From the NCBI GenBank assembly GCA_941918925.1, contig OW799237.1, positions 73,171,126 to 73,235,125 of the forward strand: a DNA stretch of 64,000 nucleotides. The letters are read 5' to 3'. This stretch comes from Phyto melanocephala (lineage: Eukaryota > Arthropoda > Insecta > Diptera > Rhinophoridae). Within the stretch, counting starts at the first letter, position 1; each line of letters starts with the position of its first letter. Made by a program: the position numbers and the translations under genes. This document shows, piece by piece, positions 22,661-34,024 of this stretch. The notes under the pieces were generated by a model. It did not search any database. It had not been told where the DNA came from and worked only from the letters and a program-made list of their open reading frames with translations.

Positions 22661-22974
22661 GATAATAATTTAAAAAAGGGCAGACACCTGTTTTGAGTAG
22701 ATTACAATAGCTTTTCAGCTTAATCTGTACAATTTTTTGTATACCAGATATAGGGTTGCGATTTTACCCGTCTCTAAGCTATACATTAAAAGAGAAACCC
22801 TCTAAAAAACTTTCATGTCACTAGCTTTTTCGTTTGGGCTATGCGATTACAAATCAGTAGCAGGGCGAAATTAATTATCAGGCGGTCTTGACAACGCAGA
22901 TGATCTACTTTTTTCTTTGCATAAATGCTGGCTGAGTTATCAAATATCATTTATGTTTACATAGATTACTATGA

Positions 22975-23096
22975 TGGCTGACGACAGCCAGAGAACGTAG
23001 ACGAACAGGCGTTGGTGCCTACGGTATCACAACGGGACCCGCGGAGGACCTAAGTGAGCTATACCTTCGGGCGGCTGCCGAACCTAACCAAACCTT
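22975..23096 (+). mobile_element. 3'-end remnant of a non-LTR retrotransposon
   Basis: A GC-richer block, GGCTGACGACAGCCAGAGAA to GCCGAACCTAACCAAACC, with the tail style seen after RNase H-bearing fly non-LTR elements. No protein part remains. Confidence 0.4.
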
Positions 23097-23353
23097 GATT
23101 ACTTTTACCCGCGCAACTATTAAAAAAACCATGTAGTTTTTAACACAACGGCAAATGAAGGCAACAATAAAAAAGCAAATTGTTTTTCTATAATGCTGAG
23201 TTTTTTTGTTGAATTACAACTACCTGATAATTGCCTTCGCCTTCAGTAAGTAACGTTAGTTTTTTATATATATGTATAACATATCTTTGAAACCCGCTAT
23301 AATTTTCTTTCAAATCTAATATCAACTTTCCTTACAACAACATTAATCTTTAC

Positions 23354-23583
23354 CTTTCGTCCCATTTTATACTATTGTGACTGATGTTACTCCAGGCAGA
23401 CATTGAACGCGGACGTTGAATTTGAAAGAGTTTTGATGTTCTTCTAACCGGTACTTGCAGTTGCAGCTGTTGCGGTGAATCAATAAAATCTTCACTGAAA
23501 TTTACCATTATTCGACCTAGATGATTGGACGAAGAAGAGGGTGATCGTGATAACGATGAACTCTTTTGCGAAGTTTCAGACAT
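23354..23583 (-). CDS. candidate 5' coding exon of a host gene
   Basis: On the minus strand an ATG at 23583-23581 (context ATAAAATGTC) opens 76 codons: MSETSQKSSSLSRSPSSSSN, then HLGRIMVNFSEDFIDSPQQL, VRRTSKLFQIQRPRSMSAWS and NISHNSIKWDE. The frame runs to GAAAG followed by GTAAAGA at 23353, a good splice donor (AAG|GTAAAG), and would meet TAA at once if unspliced. The 230-nt exon ends with two bases of a codon. The Ser-rich N terminus followed by a basic RRTSK and RPRSMS stretch looks like a real intracellular protein with phosphorylation-type sites. Codon composition is clearly less A+T-rich than the surrounding DNA. The gene is not recognised. No downstream exon was identified; the candidate at 3349-3479 has the wrong phase to be its direct partner. 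Confidence 0.5.
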
Positions 23584-23584
23584 T

Positions 23585-24750
23585 TTATGGTGTATTGACT
23601 CTTCTTTTTTTAAATTACACAAGTTTCAGTTTTAAATAAAATATTATGTAAAAACCTTTTGGTTTTTAATTTTTATAAAAAAAAGAAAATGAAAAAATCA
23701 ACATTTCACACCGCCTTGTTATGAACACTGATGTTTTAACGCGCATGTTTAAAAAATTAATTTGTGTGAAACATATTTCAGCAATTTTCTTAAACTTATT
23801 TTTTGTATTTTATTTTATTTAAAATTACTTTTGTTTTTTGAATAATTTTCTTCCCATTTTTTTTTTTTGTTAAAAAGTAAATATTATTTCATGTTTAAAT
23901 TTTGGGATTATTTATTTTTTTGTTGAGAGACTATTGTTTATACTAAAAGATCGAAAAAACACATGATTTCATTTTGATATACTTCCAGCTATTGCGTTTG
24001 TCACATTATGCTAAAATTATTAATTTAGCTAATTTTTGTAAATTGTTTTAATAACAAAAAAAAAAAAAAAAGAAAACTGGTGGCGATTCGAAAGATTTTA
24101 CATGACTGAAACAACAATGTGTTGCTACAATTTTTCTGTTGTTGCTTTAGTTTCTTTAGCTTCGTCTTTTTTTTTTTTTTTTCTTGTAAGATGCTAAAAT
24201 ATTCGTAAAATGATGAAAAATTAAAGAAGATGTTCCATGTCGTCTAAACAAAATATAAAAAAAAATAAAACAAACGAGTATAAATACAAAAGTGCACATT
24301 GGGTCTTATAAATGACATAATAGTGTTAAATATTGATCAGATGAGTGAAATAATTTTCTTAACACTTTATGTAATTTAAAAAAAAATATATATTTACTTA
24401 CATACCGCCTGATCCTAAAAGGAAGTATATTTTTATTTCCCTTCATCTGTCGTGGCCAAATGTACACCCGATATTCAATTCAATATTTATATAAAATTCG
24501 AATCCAAAATAACCCCCACAACATTTTGATACCAATGAAATGAAAGGTCGGAAACAAAATGAAATACTTTCAATGTGGGAAGAGCTTGACTAGTAATCAC
24601 AAATATTTTTTTAAAAATTAGAAGGCACATATCTCACTTGATCAACAAAAGGATTCTATCTCGAAATTATACAATTTTAAGTAGAGGCTAAAACCTGTTT
24701 GTCTAAACATTTTAGGTAAATTTAAAAATCTAAATATATAATGGTACACA
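23585..24750. other. upstream of the candidate exon, A+T-rich
   Basis: Long A and T runs near 23860, 24055 and 24165. It may contain 5' UTR and promoter of the minus-strand exon, but no clear TATA or initiator was picked out. Confidence 0.4.
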
Positions 24751-24755
24751 AATTA

Positions 24756-26590
24756 CATTAAACAAGTAAGAGCACTATATTCGGCTGTGCCGAATCTTTT
24801 ATACCCACCACCAATTTTGTGTACATTTAAGGCACAATATTTATTATTTTGTTAATCATTATGGAATAATCTCTTTATAATAAAATATGTATGACTTTCT
24901 TTGTAGAGGGTGGTTAAATTTTAAGGGCCCATGTTGAAAGTGAACTACACCTAGTCTTTAAGTTTGTTTTCGGCATTTCACTTGACATTTCTCAAACTCA
25001 AATTTACTCAATTTGATCCGTGGAAAGATATGCAAATGAGCAACGCTTTAAAGTTATTCAGGTTTTTTATAAAAATGGGCGTTCAAATCAAATCGCATTT
25101 TGTGGACTTCGTAATTCTTTTAATCAACATAATCGTTCAAATTCGTCCACAATCGGGAGAATTGTAAAAAATATTTAAATTTCTGCAAAACTAGTCTGTA
25201 TAAAATGTTAGAAAAACTATGAATGCCTTCTAAGTTCGCTGAATGGGAACCACTGCTGGTTTTTGCGATAGTTTGGCAAAAGAGCAGTCAACCTCGCCTC
25301 ATCATCATGCCTAACAATTGAGCATCAACATTGTCATGAAAACTTTGGACCATCAGATAGAGGAGTGGTGCCAAGGATGGGGGGGATTGCATTTGGCCAA
25401 TATTTCGTTAAATACATAATTGAAGCATACAAATATTATCATTATAAAAAGAAATGATAATAATATCCTAAATAATTTGTGTTTTATTTAAATTCAACAT
25501 CGGTCCTTAAAATTTAACCACCCTTTATAACTCCGATATGCTACTAAAATGCTTTTGTAAATGTAGCCTTTCAATGAAAGTGGGAGTTAAAATAATCGTG
25601 TCAATAAAGTTTCTGCTAATAAATACAACTTAGATATTTCAATATAGTCCTTTATTTTCCCAAAAACTTTATTAATAGAGAAATTACATGAATTTAAGAT
25701 AAACCGTTATATAGGAGGTAGGCGTTAAAGTGGGCGTGTCACCTAAACTTTTTGACATAGTAATCAAATTGCCTAGAAGGGTATATGTAGCAAATTTGAT
25801 CATCATATCTCTAATATTATCGGTTTTATGAGCTTTTAAATTTCATTAACGGTAGATAACGTGAAAAGTGGGCGTTATAGTAGGCGTGTCAAAGTTATTT
25901 TTGCGAATAAGTACAACTTAGGTGTTTCAATATAGCCCTTTATTATTCCAAACTCTTTATTAATAGAGAAATTATATGAATTTTAGGTAAAACGTTATAT
26001 GGGAGGTGGGCGTAAAAGTGGGCGTGGCACATTGATTTTCCGTTACAAAAAAGCGTCTCACCAAAAAGCAAAGTGTGCAAAATTTCAGAGTCGTACATTC
26101 AATTTTGTTGCTTTTATGACGTTTTTGTTTTTAAATATACCGAAAAATACACTGTGCGGTATAAATTTTCGTACTCCTCTCCTAATGCATAGATTTAGAC
26201 AAGTTTCGGGGAAAAATACTGCTTTTACTCAGGAAGTATATATTCGAAGTTTCATGAGTCTACGTTAATGCGTTTGGACATAATTCCATTTTATTCGATG
26301 TTCGAAGGACACGGTTTTTTCGACCTACTCTTGCTTTTCGAGCTATAACTCTGTTCCTAATATTCGGATTTAGCCCATTTTCAATACCAAACAAACCTTG
26401 TCTATAAGAAAGATTCTGGTAAAATTTGAGCCCCCTAGCTTTTTCGGTGCGACCTCTATCGTGCTTTCAACAGACGGACAGACGGACCGACGGACATAGC
26501 TAGATCGTCATCAAATCAAACCCTGATTCAGAATATATATACTTTATGGGGTCTAAAATGGATATTTCGATGTGTTACAAACGGAATGAC
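24756..26590 (+). repeat. dispersed repeat E (GTGGGCGTG family), with an inserted mariner remnant
   Basis: It begins ACAAGTAAGAGCACTATATT with the near-palindrome ATTCGGCTGTGCCGAAT and has internal duplicated units, each with AAAGTGGGCGTG and TATTTCAATATAGTCCTTTA. It ends with ACAGACGGACAGACGGACCG, a CATAGCTAGATCGTCATCAA block and ATACTTTATGGGGTC. Similar units lie at 38700-39775 and 60440-61290. The open frame 25999-26268 is read through this repeat. Confidence 0.7.
24906..25525 (+). mobile_element. degenerate mariner-like element, TA-flanked
   Basis: Terminal inverted repeats (AGGGTGGTTAAATTTTAAGG at the left, the complement at the right) are next to TA at 24904 and 25526. Inside, frame-shifted pieces such as MQMSNALK, FYKNGRSNQIAFCGLRNSF and STIGRIVKN recall the N-terminal helix-turn-helix region of mariner transposases. 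The catalytic domain is deleted. It sits inside a repeat E copy. Confidence 0.7.
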
Positions 26591-26766
26591 AAAATGAATA
26601 TACAATAAAACATTTAAAAATATAAATTCCCACATTTGTTCTTGTATATCGGCGTTTATCGGTGACTTTAGTCGGCGCACAATGGACCGAGAAAAATCGG
26701 CTCAAATTTAGCAATTTATTTGTTCGACGTTTTAAACAATAAGTAGTGTTCACATTATCGGCACAT

Positions 26767-27461
26767 CACAGTTGATTCGGAACGAAAGGCGAACGACAGA
26801 CCAGGCAGGAATAAACTTAGCTACAGTTAAAAGAGAGGAAAGAGCGTTTTCTATCGGAGAATGGCAAAAAAGGTGGGATACATCCAACAAAGGCATGGAT
26901 GTATAGGAAAGCCGGCGATGTAAACTACCAATTGATACAGTACATGACGGACTATGGCGCATTTAGTCAAAACCTGCATAGGGTTGGTCACGAAAATTCC
27001 ACAACCCAGCCAGAATGCCCAGATGCGGCAGAAAGAGCAGAACATGTCGTATTCCGATGCCTTAGATACATGGGGTGGAGTTCGGGTATGACGAATCCAT
27101 CGGAGTTTCTTCGGCATATGTCCCAGAATGTGGAAAACAAGGAGGTCTTTAGTGGAGAATGCTCCCGGATAACTAAAGACCTAAGAAGGCTGAAAAGTAC
27201 CAGACGGTCCGACGAGGAGGAGGCGTAAATGCCAACGGTCCCCGCAAAGTAATACCCAGGGGCAGTCCTATAGGAATGTCCGTTGATGATCGAAGGGGTG
27301 TAGTTTAGTACGTAGGCGCTACGGCGAATCGTACATGCTTCTGGCGCGGGCCATTAGTATCAATAAAGATTCCACACCACCGGTTAAAAAAAAGGGGATT
27401 TTGACTGTTCATAGTCAGCACGATTTCGGCGCTGATCGTCGCATTTCCAAAAAAATTGTGC
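26767..27461 (+). mobile_element. 5'-truncated R1-like non-LTR element with 19-bp target duplication
   Basis: GTTCACATTATCGGCACAT occurs at 26748-26766 and again at 27462-27480, a clean target-site duplication. Inside, one frame near 26830 gives ERAFSIGEWQKRWDTSNKG. The frame at 26899-27228 gives RKAGDVNYQLIQYMTDYGAF, then ECPDAAERAEHVVFRCLRY, the C-terminal CCHC-type tail known from R1/LOA elements. A frameshift separates the two. The frame ends at 27228 and is followed by a GC-richer 3' UTR ending near an A run at 27385. Confidence 0.8.
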
Positions 27462-27482
27462 GTTCACATTATCGGCACATGA

Positions 27483-28150
27483 AATGAGATGAAAATCGGT
27501 GCATTACACCAGTAGTAGTATTTTAGTTTAAGTCGTATACTAGACAGTACAAACTACACCAAAATAAAAATGAAGATAATGCTGGTTTTGCAGTCGATGT
27601 TCTTTTTTATAATAAAAACGAGCCAAATGTCAGCGTTGAGGATGGGAACGGATGTAATATGATGATTTTCAGAATCTTGCTATTAAACGAGGTGAGAAAG
27701 ATTTAATAATTTGTATGCCAAGGTGTGATGCTTGATATGCTGCAGGCTTTGGATGACCTATTAAAAGGATGGTTTAGGAAAAACAAATTGAGCGCAATTG
27801 ATAATCATTGCGTTATAAAGTGCATGCTACAAACTGTAACAGATTCTAAAAACGTTCTGGAATGAGGCGCTAGCGTTGCTTATTCCAGCAGTGAAGCAAC
27901 AGACGTACATGGTGTTAAAAGAGAGTCAAATAAATTACTGTAATTCAGTAAAGGCATGGAAACATCAAATATCATCTGACCCAAAAGAGAAGGAAGAGGC
28001 TGGAATTTAAAAAATAAATCTGAAGCAAATGCTGGCAATAACGTAAGACTTCTTGATGAGAAAGATTTAAAATCACCAGTGTGAACTCACTAGAGTCCAA
28101 AGCAAATATAGAATAAATGTATGAATAGTTTAGAAAATCTCGAATATGCA
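27483..28150. other. unassigned interval with coding-like fragments
   Basis: Near 27735-27840 a short frame gives MLDMLQALDDLLKGWF and NKLSAIDNHCVIKCML. It looks like decayed protein-coding DNA, but the family is not recognised and frames are short. Confidence 0.35.
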
Positions 28151-28154
28151 TACA

Positions 28155-28405
28155 GCATGCCTTAGGTTAGGTTAGGTTGAAAAGGAGGGGTATTAAAAGC
28201 CCAAACCCATGACAGGTATGCACTTATGGCCAGTTGGCATGTTGTGCGCTCCATGTGGAAAACGGAATGCAAAAATAAAAACCATAAACATAATTTCCCA
28301 AAAATAACGGACTAGTCAAAGAACCCAGTCCCCTCAATGTAACTCCTTATGGATCTCCAGTTCGAGTTCCTCAGGTATTCCAAGTTTGGCATAGTAGCCG
28401 TACGT
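28155..28405 (-). mobile_element. second copy of the non-LTR 3' end seen at 5800
   Basis: AGCCCAAACCCATGACAGGT, TGTTGTGCGCTCCATGTGGA and GAACCCAGTCCCCTCAATGT parallel 5830-6040. The TTAGGTTAGGTTG edge corresponds to the TTAGGTTATGTTAGGTTG edge of the first copy. Confidence 0.75.
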
Positions 28406-29690
28406 CATACATTTTCAACCAAAACAATATGAAATTAAATATTATTCTTTTATAACTTAAAATTACATTAGAAACTCATATTGAAAAAAAAGATATTATG
28501 GCTTTAGTAAAAAAAGTAAAGTCGATAAATTTATACAAAAAACCTCTTAAATTCTAGCGTAATAAAAGACGAAGCTAACAAAAAAATATATTTTCAACTT
28601 TGACGAATTTGCAACTAAGACACTACTGCTTGTTATACAATTTCATAATCCTTTTCGTTACTACAATTTGGAAAAATGTCGTTAAATCCCCTACTACACT
28701 TCTATTTAGGCAAAGGCAATAAACGAGTAAATATATCGATTTCTTTTTAATAAAGAAAAGTTTAATGTTTCACCACCTTATTCACCGTAAGGATATCTAT
28801 TATATTTGAGAGATGTTAATGGTATCATATCGTTAAGTAATACCATATCGTTCTCTAATCAATTCGTATATAGTTAGGCAAGTCATGAAATCAATTTATT
28901 TAACATTCTTCAAAGTTAGGGGGAAAATGGTAATTTATCATTTTGTTAATTATCTGACATCCAGCAAATTACTAAGTGTGGCTTTCATGTGGGGCACGAG
29001 CAAAGGGTTATAAGTGCTAGTCAGTGTCAGTAGGGTAAATTAAGTGAATCAAAACCGTGACATGGAGTATTAAAATTACAATGTAATTTACTCTAATGAA
29101 AAAAGCCAGATACGATCTGTAAGCAGATCTAATCATTTAATGGTAGAGTGGATTTGTTTTATAGTCAAAATGTGTGCACGTAGAATGAACAGAAATATTT
29201 TGCGTTATACATATTTAAAAAAATATAAATTTAAATATTTCAGGTATTACAAAGGGATCAATATAATGGACCGAAGTGAGCTGCACAACAGCTGCCTGTT
29301 CTACCTACCTTTCTTTTAACTTGAAAAATTTACCATTTTCAGCTTATTCTCAAAAACCTTAGTGATTTCAATGTTTTAACTAACTTTCATTAGAAAATTA
29401 AATTTTTAATTTGAAAACCTTAGTTTTCGAACGGAAATATTTTTTACTTTGTTTGAACCGAAGCTCATTCATGCAGGTAAACGCATCAAATCAACTGATT
29501 AATACAGTTTGTTAGAGTAATAATACAAAGAGTCTTAGTACAATTCGTGCTATATAAGCCATTATAGGACGTATTGGAATATCTTTAAATATACTGTTTT
29601 ATGCATAATACACGAAACAATACTCAAATGAATTGTTTTTGTTAACCTTTGTACCATTTGTTCACCCTTTTCATTTAATTAGAATTTACC
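28406..29690. other. gene-poor spacer
   Basis: No open frame of 60 codons, repeat copy or inverted repeat was recognised. Confidence 0.55.
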
Positions 29691-29691
29691 T

Positions 29692-29822
29692 GGGGCCGAA
29701 TTACGGCATTCGAACGTGATCGAAATTGTGAAATTCTTATTAGAATCTCTATACCTAAAGCACAGCGAACTCGATCGTTCGAGTAAAATTTTGATCGTGA
29801 TCGAATGCCATAATTCGGCCCC
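29692..29822. repeat. 131-bp palindromic MITE
   Basis: Inverted arms start GGGGCCGAATTACGGCATTC at 29692 and end with the complement (GAATGCCATAATTCGGCCCC) at 29822. About 36 bp of each arm pair with few mismatches. No convincing target duplication was found. Confidence 0.7.
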
Positions 29823-31955
29823 TGATCGTAATTTTGTCCTAAATTGTTTCCTTACTCCTTGGCTGTTTAACTGAGAGTGGTCTAGTAAGAGAATATTCTT
29901 GTTTCTTTGTTTCTTGCTTCGTCAAACCAAGGCAAGTTAAATGTAGTAAAATTGATTTGAAACATTTATTGAAACTTACAACGTTTACACTTAACTTTTA
30001 AAATTTTTCGAAAATTTATTTGTTTCAAAGTGTATTAAGTATTAGGATTATATTAGAAGCTCTCTATACGTTGCGGCTCTACATGTCAAACTCCATACAT
30101 ATAAAATGGTAAACAATAAAGTACTCGCCCAGTGGCAACCACCTTATTAATTATGGTCAAATAGATCATGGTATATAAACAAACAAAAAATAAAAATTGG
30201 AATTAAAACGTATCGTAAAATATTGTGCTGTGTAATAAAAATGACAATTATGAGAGAGATTACAATTAGAAAATTTACTCAAAACAGCAACATAAAACTG
30301 ATATAAGAATAAAAAACTTTACTGTATAATATTAAAAAAATATTCAACAATTTTTAACAAAAAGGCATATTTTCAGTTTTATATAATTGCATATACCTGT
30401 GATAATTTTCAGTGTTTACGTACGACTTTATTGTAATTAAAGTTATTGCAATAAATATTTGAGTTAGTTTCTGTTTCAGAACTTGCATACTCATGAAAAG
30501 AAAGTTTGACTAACAAAACTTTGTGAGCCAATTGTTAAATGAAAATTAAGAAATACTATTTATTAATGTGTAAATATAGCACAGAATACTTGCGAAAAAA
30601 CGTTTGATGTACGTAAACCAGGGGTTACACAATCAAGAGTTGTGTATCAAGTTTCAATACACTCAAACTTTTTTACTTATACACTCATACTTTTAGAATT
30701 TGATGCGAACTTGCTTTTGAAGTTGCCTTTCCATCGAATGTTTCAATTAACAGTCAAGAAAACATCTGAGTGCAATTAATGTAACGAATTGTTGTTGTTC
30801 TCTTGACAAAGGCATTTTGAATATTAAAATTGCTTTAAAATTGCATGTAGCCTACATCGCATCAATCAATTTAAATTAATTTTGACAAATAGTATGCGTG
30901 AAAAACTTGAACGTGTGGCTTGAGTGTAAGAGCTGCACAAAATGTTCTTTATGTTATGTTTCATATTTTATGCTACTTCCAATCACTAGATTTTAGTACG
31001 AAAACATAAATAACAAAACATTACTGTTACTGAAAAAAATTAATCAGAAAATTAAAACTTTTGATGTACAGCTTTGTTAGTGTTTGTGTTTTCAAACAAA
31101 GTAGAATATCAAAACAAAATACACAATGAATTAAACAAGCGGTAAACCATAGCAGAAACATCGAGTGAAATCAAGCACAATAAAAAAGTAAAAATATTAA
31201 TCAGCAGATTACTAAGTAATTATATTTAGAACAGTTTAAAGATAAAACAATTTCATATAAGCAATTGCTTTAGTACATTAGAACTCATCTCATTAGAGAA
31301 CATTTAAGGCAAAAATCCTAATGGACACTTTTCTTTTGTCTAGGTCTAATATCAAAACATTTAAATATGTTTTGAAAGTTCTACTTCATTTTCAATGTTT
31401 TATTTCATCCTTGTTCTGATTCAGCTATATCCCAGTCAAGAAAAAGACACGCAAAAGAAATAGTGAATGCATGAGTTCAACCCATGACGAAGTGGTTCAA
31501 TTTTTAAATTAACGTGTCATTGGATAGCATGTGTTTATATGAGTATATTAATAAATTTCTCTCAGTAAGTGCATGGAACGAATGCACAGACGATGAAAAG
31601 ACACACATGTTTAATGAGTTAAAAATGTCTGTTTATATGAAATATTCAATTTTTTTTTGTATGTATTTGCATATATTTTGAAGCTCATCTCTAAAGGCTA
31701 TCTACTTTGTATTTGGAGAAGGCATTCTTTATGCCTTCTTTTGCACTTATGAATTAGAAGTCATAAAAAATGTTATTCACATGGAACTAGTGCAAAATTT
31801 CTTTGGTGGGATTTTATTCCAACGTTGTTTTATTTCAGTTTTATTATATTTTTCAATATTCTGATCGTAAAGCGGAGTACATATTTTTGAAAGTAAGTAG
31901 GTATTTTATAATGAGAGAGTAATTTATACAAAACTATTCTTTTTACATGAAATTG
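29823..31955. other. gene-poor spacer
   Basis: Long A+T-rich interval without 60-codon frames or recognised repeats. It could be intronic. Confidence 0.55.
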
Positions 31956-31963
31956 CTTGTAAG

Positions 31964-32923
31964 CAGGGGTGCCAGATGATTTTGATAAAAAATCGGCATA
32001 TTTAAAAAAAAAATCGCCATTATTGGCAATGTAGACTTAAAAATTAATAATACTTTTTTAAAAACAATAAAACATATTCGTCGCTTTTTGAAATAAATAT
32101 ATATATTTTGTATTTAAGGGTACAAAAAAGGAATTTCTTTAATATATATTTTATATAATATATTTTATATATTTTGTTAATACATTTTAATTACTAAATT
32201 TTAAAAAATCTAAAGAAAAAACAATTGTTTGTAAATATTAATTCTCTACGGAATATCGAAACTTTTGTTATTTTTAGCTTGAGTTGATTAAAATGCTTTA
32301 CGCATATGCTGAAGAATGTGGAAGGACTATAACCTGTTGTATAAACTGCAGAGGTGCATTAGGGATCACCTCTAGAATCCTCACGTTTTAAATTTGAATT
32401 TTTTTTTTAAATTTTGCAAAAATTTGTTATTTTAAAAAATTTCTTAAAACTTTACAAATTTAATCTTTCTTAATTCCGAGCATAATATTTGTTTGTTTCA
32501 CAAAAAAGCTATGAATAAAAGAATTATTGTTCTTTTTTACAGTGTTGTAAGGACTAATCGCATTTAAAAATTTATGTTTAAAATCAAAACTGTTTATCGA
32601 AATAAAACTTAATACAACTATTTAGAATTGAAATAATTTCCTTTAATTTTGATATTAACTCTTTACATAACAATCCAAAATACATCTTACCAAGTTTTAA
32701 AAATTATTTTGTGTTAATTTTAATAAAATCTTTAGTATATTCGCTGATTTATTGACAAACAAACAAACATTTGTTTGTTGACCAAAATAGATAAGTAATA
32801 CTAATGCAAATAAAGTAACCAGGTTTTAAGGTTTACCAAAAAATCGGAAATTTGGAGCAAAAATCAGTAAATCGGCAAAATTATAATTTTGAGGCAAAAA
32901 AAATCGCAAATACGACAGGCCTG
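31964..32923. mobile_element. 960-bp non-autonomous hAT-like element
   Basis: Starts CAGGGGTGCC and ends CAGGCCTG, flanked by the 8-bp direct repeat CTTGTAAG at 31956-31963 and 32924-32931. Both termini carry AAAAAATCGG-type subterminal repeats (for example near 31986, 32839 and 32864). No transposase frame is present. Confidence 0.8.
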
Positions 32924-32931
32924 CTTGTAAG

Positions 32932-33644
32932 CCACTTTTCCCATGCTTGTGCCGCTCTTTAGTTAATATTGCACAAAAAGCAAAAAATGTTAAAACTAAA
33001 AGCAGAAAGTTTTCTTTTTAGCTGCATTTTTCTCAACCGGCAGCACTAAAAATAAGAAATTTTATGTTAGAAATCTGCTGTAACTGCAATAAGCCTACGT
33101 ACAAAGTATTTAAAATTTATAAAATAAGAAATAACTAATAGAATAATAAAATATTATTTTTTTACTTAAAAATAAAAACTAAGCTCTTTAGACAGCTGAA
33201 TGTTTTGTCATCAATAGCCGTAAAACTAGTAAAGAAAACTAATCATTTAACTAAACACTTTTAATTTGCTTTGGGCTGGCCTACTTGCAGGTGTGATAAA
33301 TTGCCAAACTAACAGCTATCAGATTGATAAGCAATAACAAATAACTTAAATAAAGCATGTAGTACACGAAATGTAAAAAACCACATACGCATGAGGCTGT
33401 TATGTAATTTTGATCATAAAGCATTAAACACATAGATGAAAGCAGGCTACACAGCTACACGACAACAACGCTAGTTGGCTGCAATCGTTGCCGTGTAGTC
33501 AGCTACTTATTTATTTAGAAGACGACAGCAACAGCTGTTTATTAAATAAATGTACATTTCAGTGCTGCCACTTAAAGTATTTCACTTTCTTAAAAATAAA
33601 ATCGCTTGTTGTAAAATTACGTATACCAATTACTAATTTAAAAA
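32932..33644. other. spacer, nothing recognised
   Basis: No supported gene. The frame at 33488-33676 runs into the fold-back element and has no recognisable similarity. Confidence 0.5.
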
Positions 33645-33720
33645 CAAATAAATTTATATGTTTAATAGTTTTTTAAGCTTAAGGTCCTTTTAATAATAAA
33701 AAATCTTTTTGTTTGTTTTA

Positions 33721-33774
33721 TATTATTTGATCAATATTTCGCTACTTCTTTGTGTAGCATCATCAGGATAAACG
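33721..33774 (-). ncRNA. hammerhead-like motif, left arm
   Basis: Mirror image of the motif at 33859-33908, with the core as TCATCAG at 33760-33766. Confidence 0.5.
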
Positions 33775-33858
33775 TTTTTTTATTATAAAATTATTATTTA
33801 AAAAATAACAAATATCAAGACACAAATCCAACAAAAACTAATATATAATAAAAAAACG

Positions 33859-33908
33859 TTTATCCTGATGATGCTACACAAAGAAGTAGCGAAATATTGA
33901 TCAAATAA
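33859..33908 (+). ncRNA. hammerhead-like motif, family D
   Basis: Stem I ATC (33862-33864) pairs with GAT (33899-33901). TTT (33859-33861) pairs with AAA (33903-33905) across a bulged C. Core CTGATGA is at 33865-33871, then the extra T, stem II GCTAC/GTAGC with loop ACAAAGAA, GAA at 33891-33893, palindromic ATAT as stem III and T33898 as cleavage nucleotide. Stem I is weaker than in families B and C. Confidence 0.5.
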
Positions 33909-34024
33909 TATAAAACAAAACAAAAAGATTTTTTATTATTAAAAGGACCTTAAGCTTAAAAAACTATTAAACATATATTATTATAAAAGGTCAAAGAAAA
34001 CCAATAATTTTCAAATAAATTTAT

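Larger units (their letters stand above)
33658..34011. mobile_element. 354-bp fold-back element with hammerhead-like motifs
   Basis: Arms of about 130 bp (33655-33787 and 33845-33977) surround a ~57-bp loop. A ~37-nt extension follows on the right only. The direct repeat CAAATAAATTTAT at 33645-33657 and 34012-34024 is the target duplication. Each arm has a hammerhead-like core. The plan is the same as at 9973-10752, with unrelated arm sequence. Confidence 0.7.

Noticed and set aside
3349..23583. Joining the candidate exon 23354-23583 directly to the one at 3349-3479
   Set aside because: The first exon leaves two bases of a codon while the second would need only one base from upstream, so the phases do not fit.
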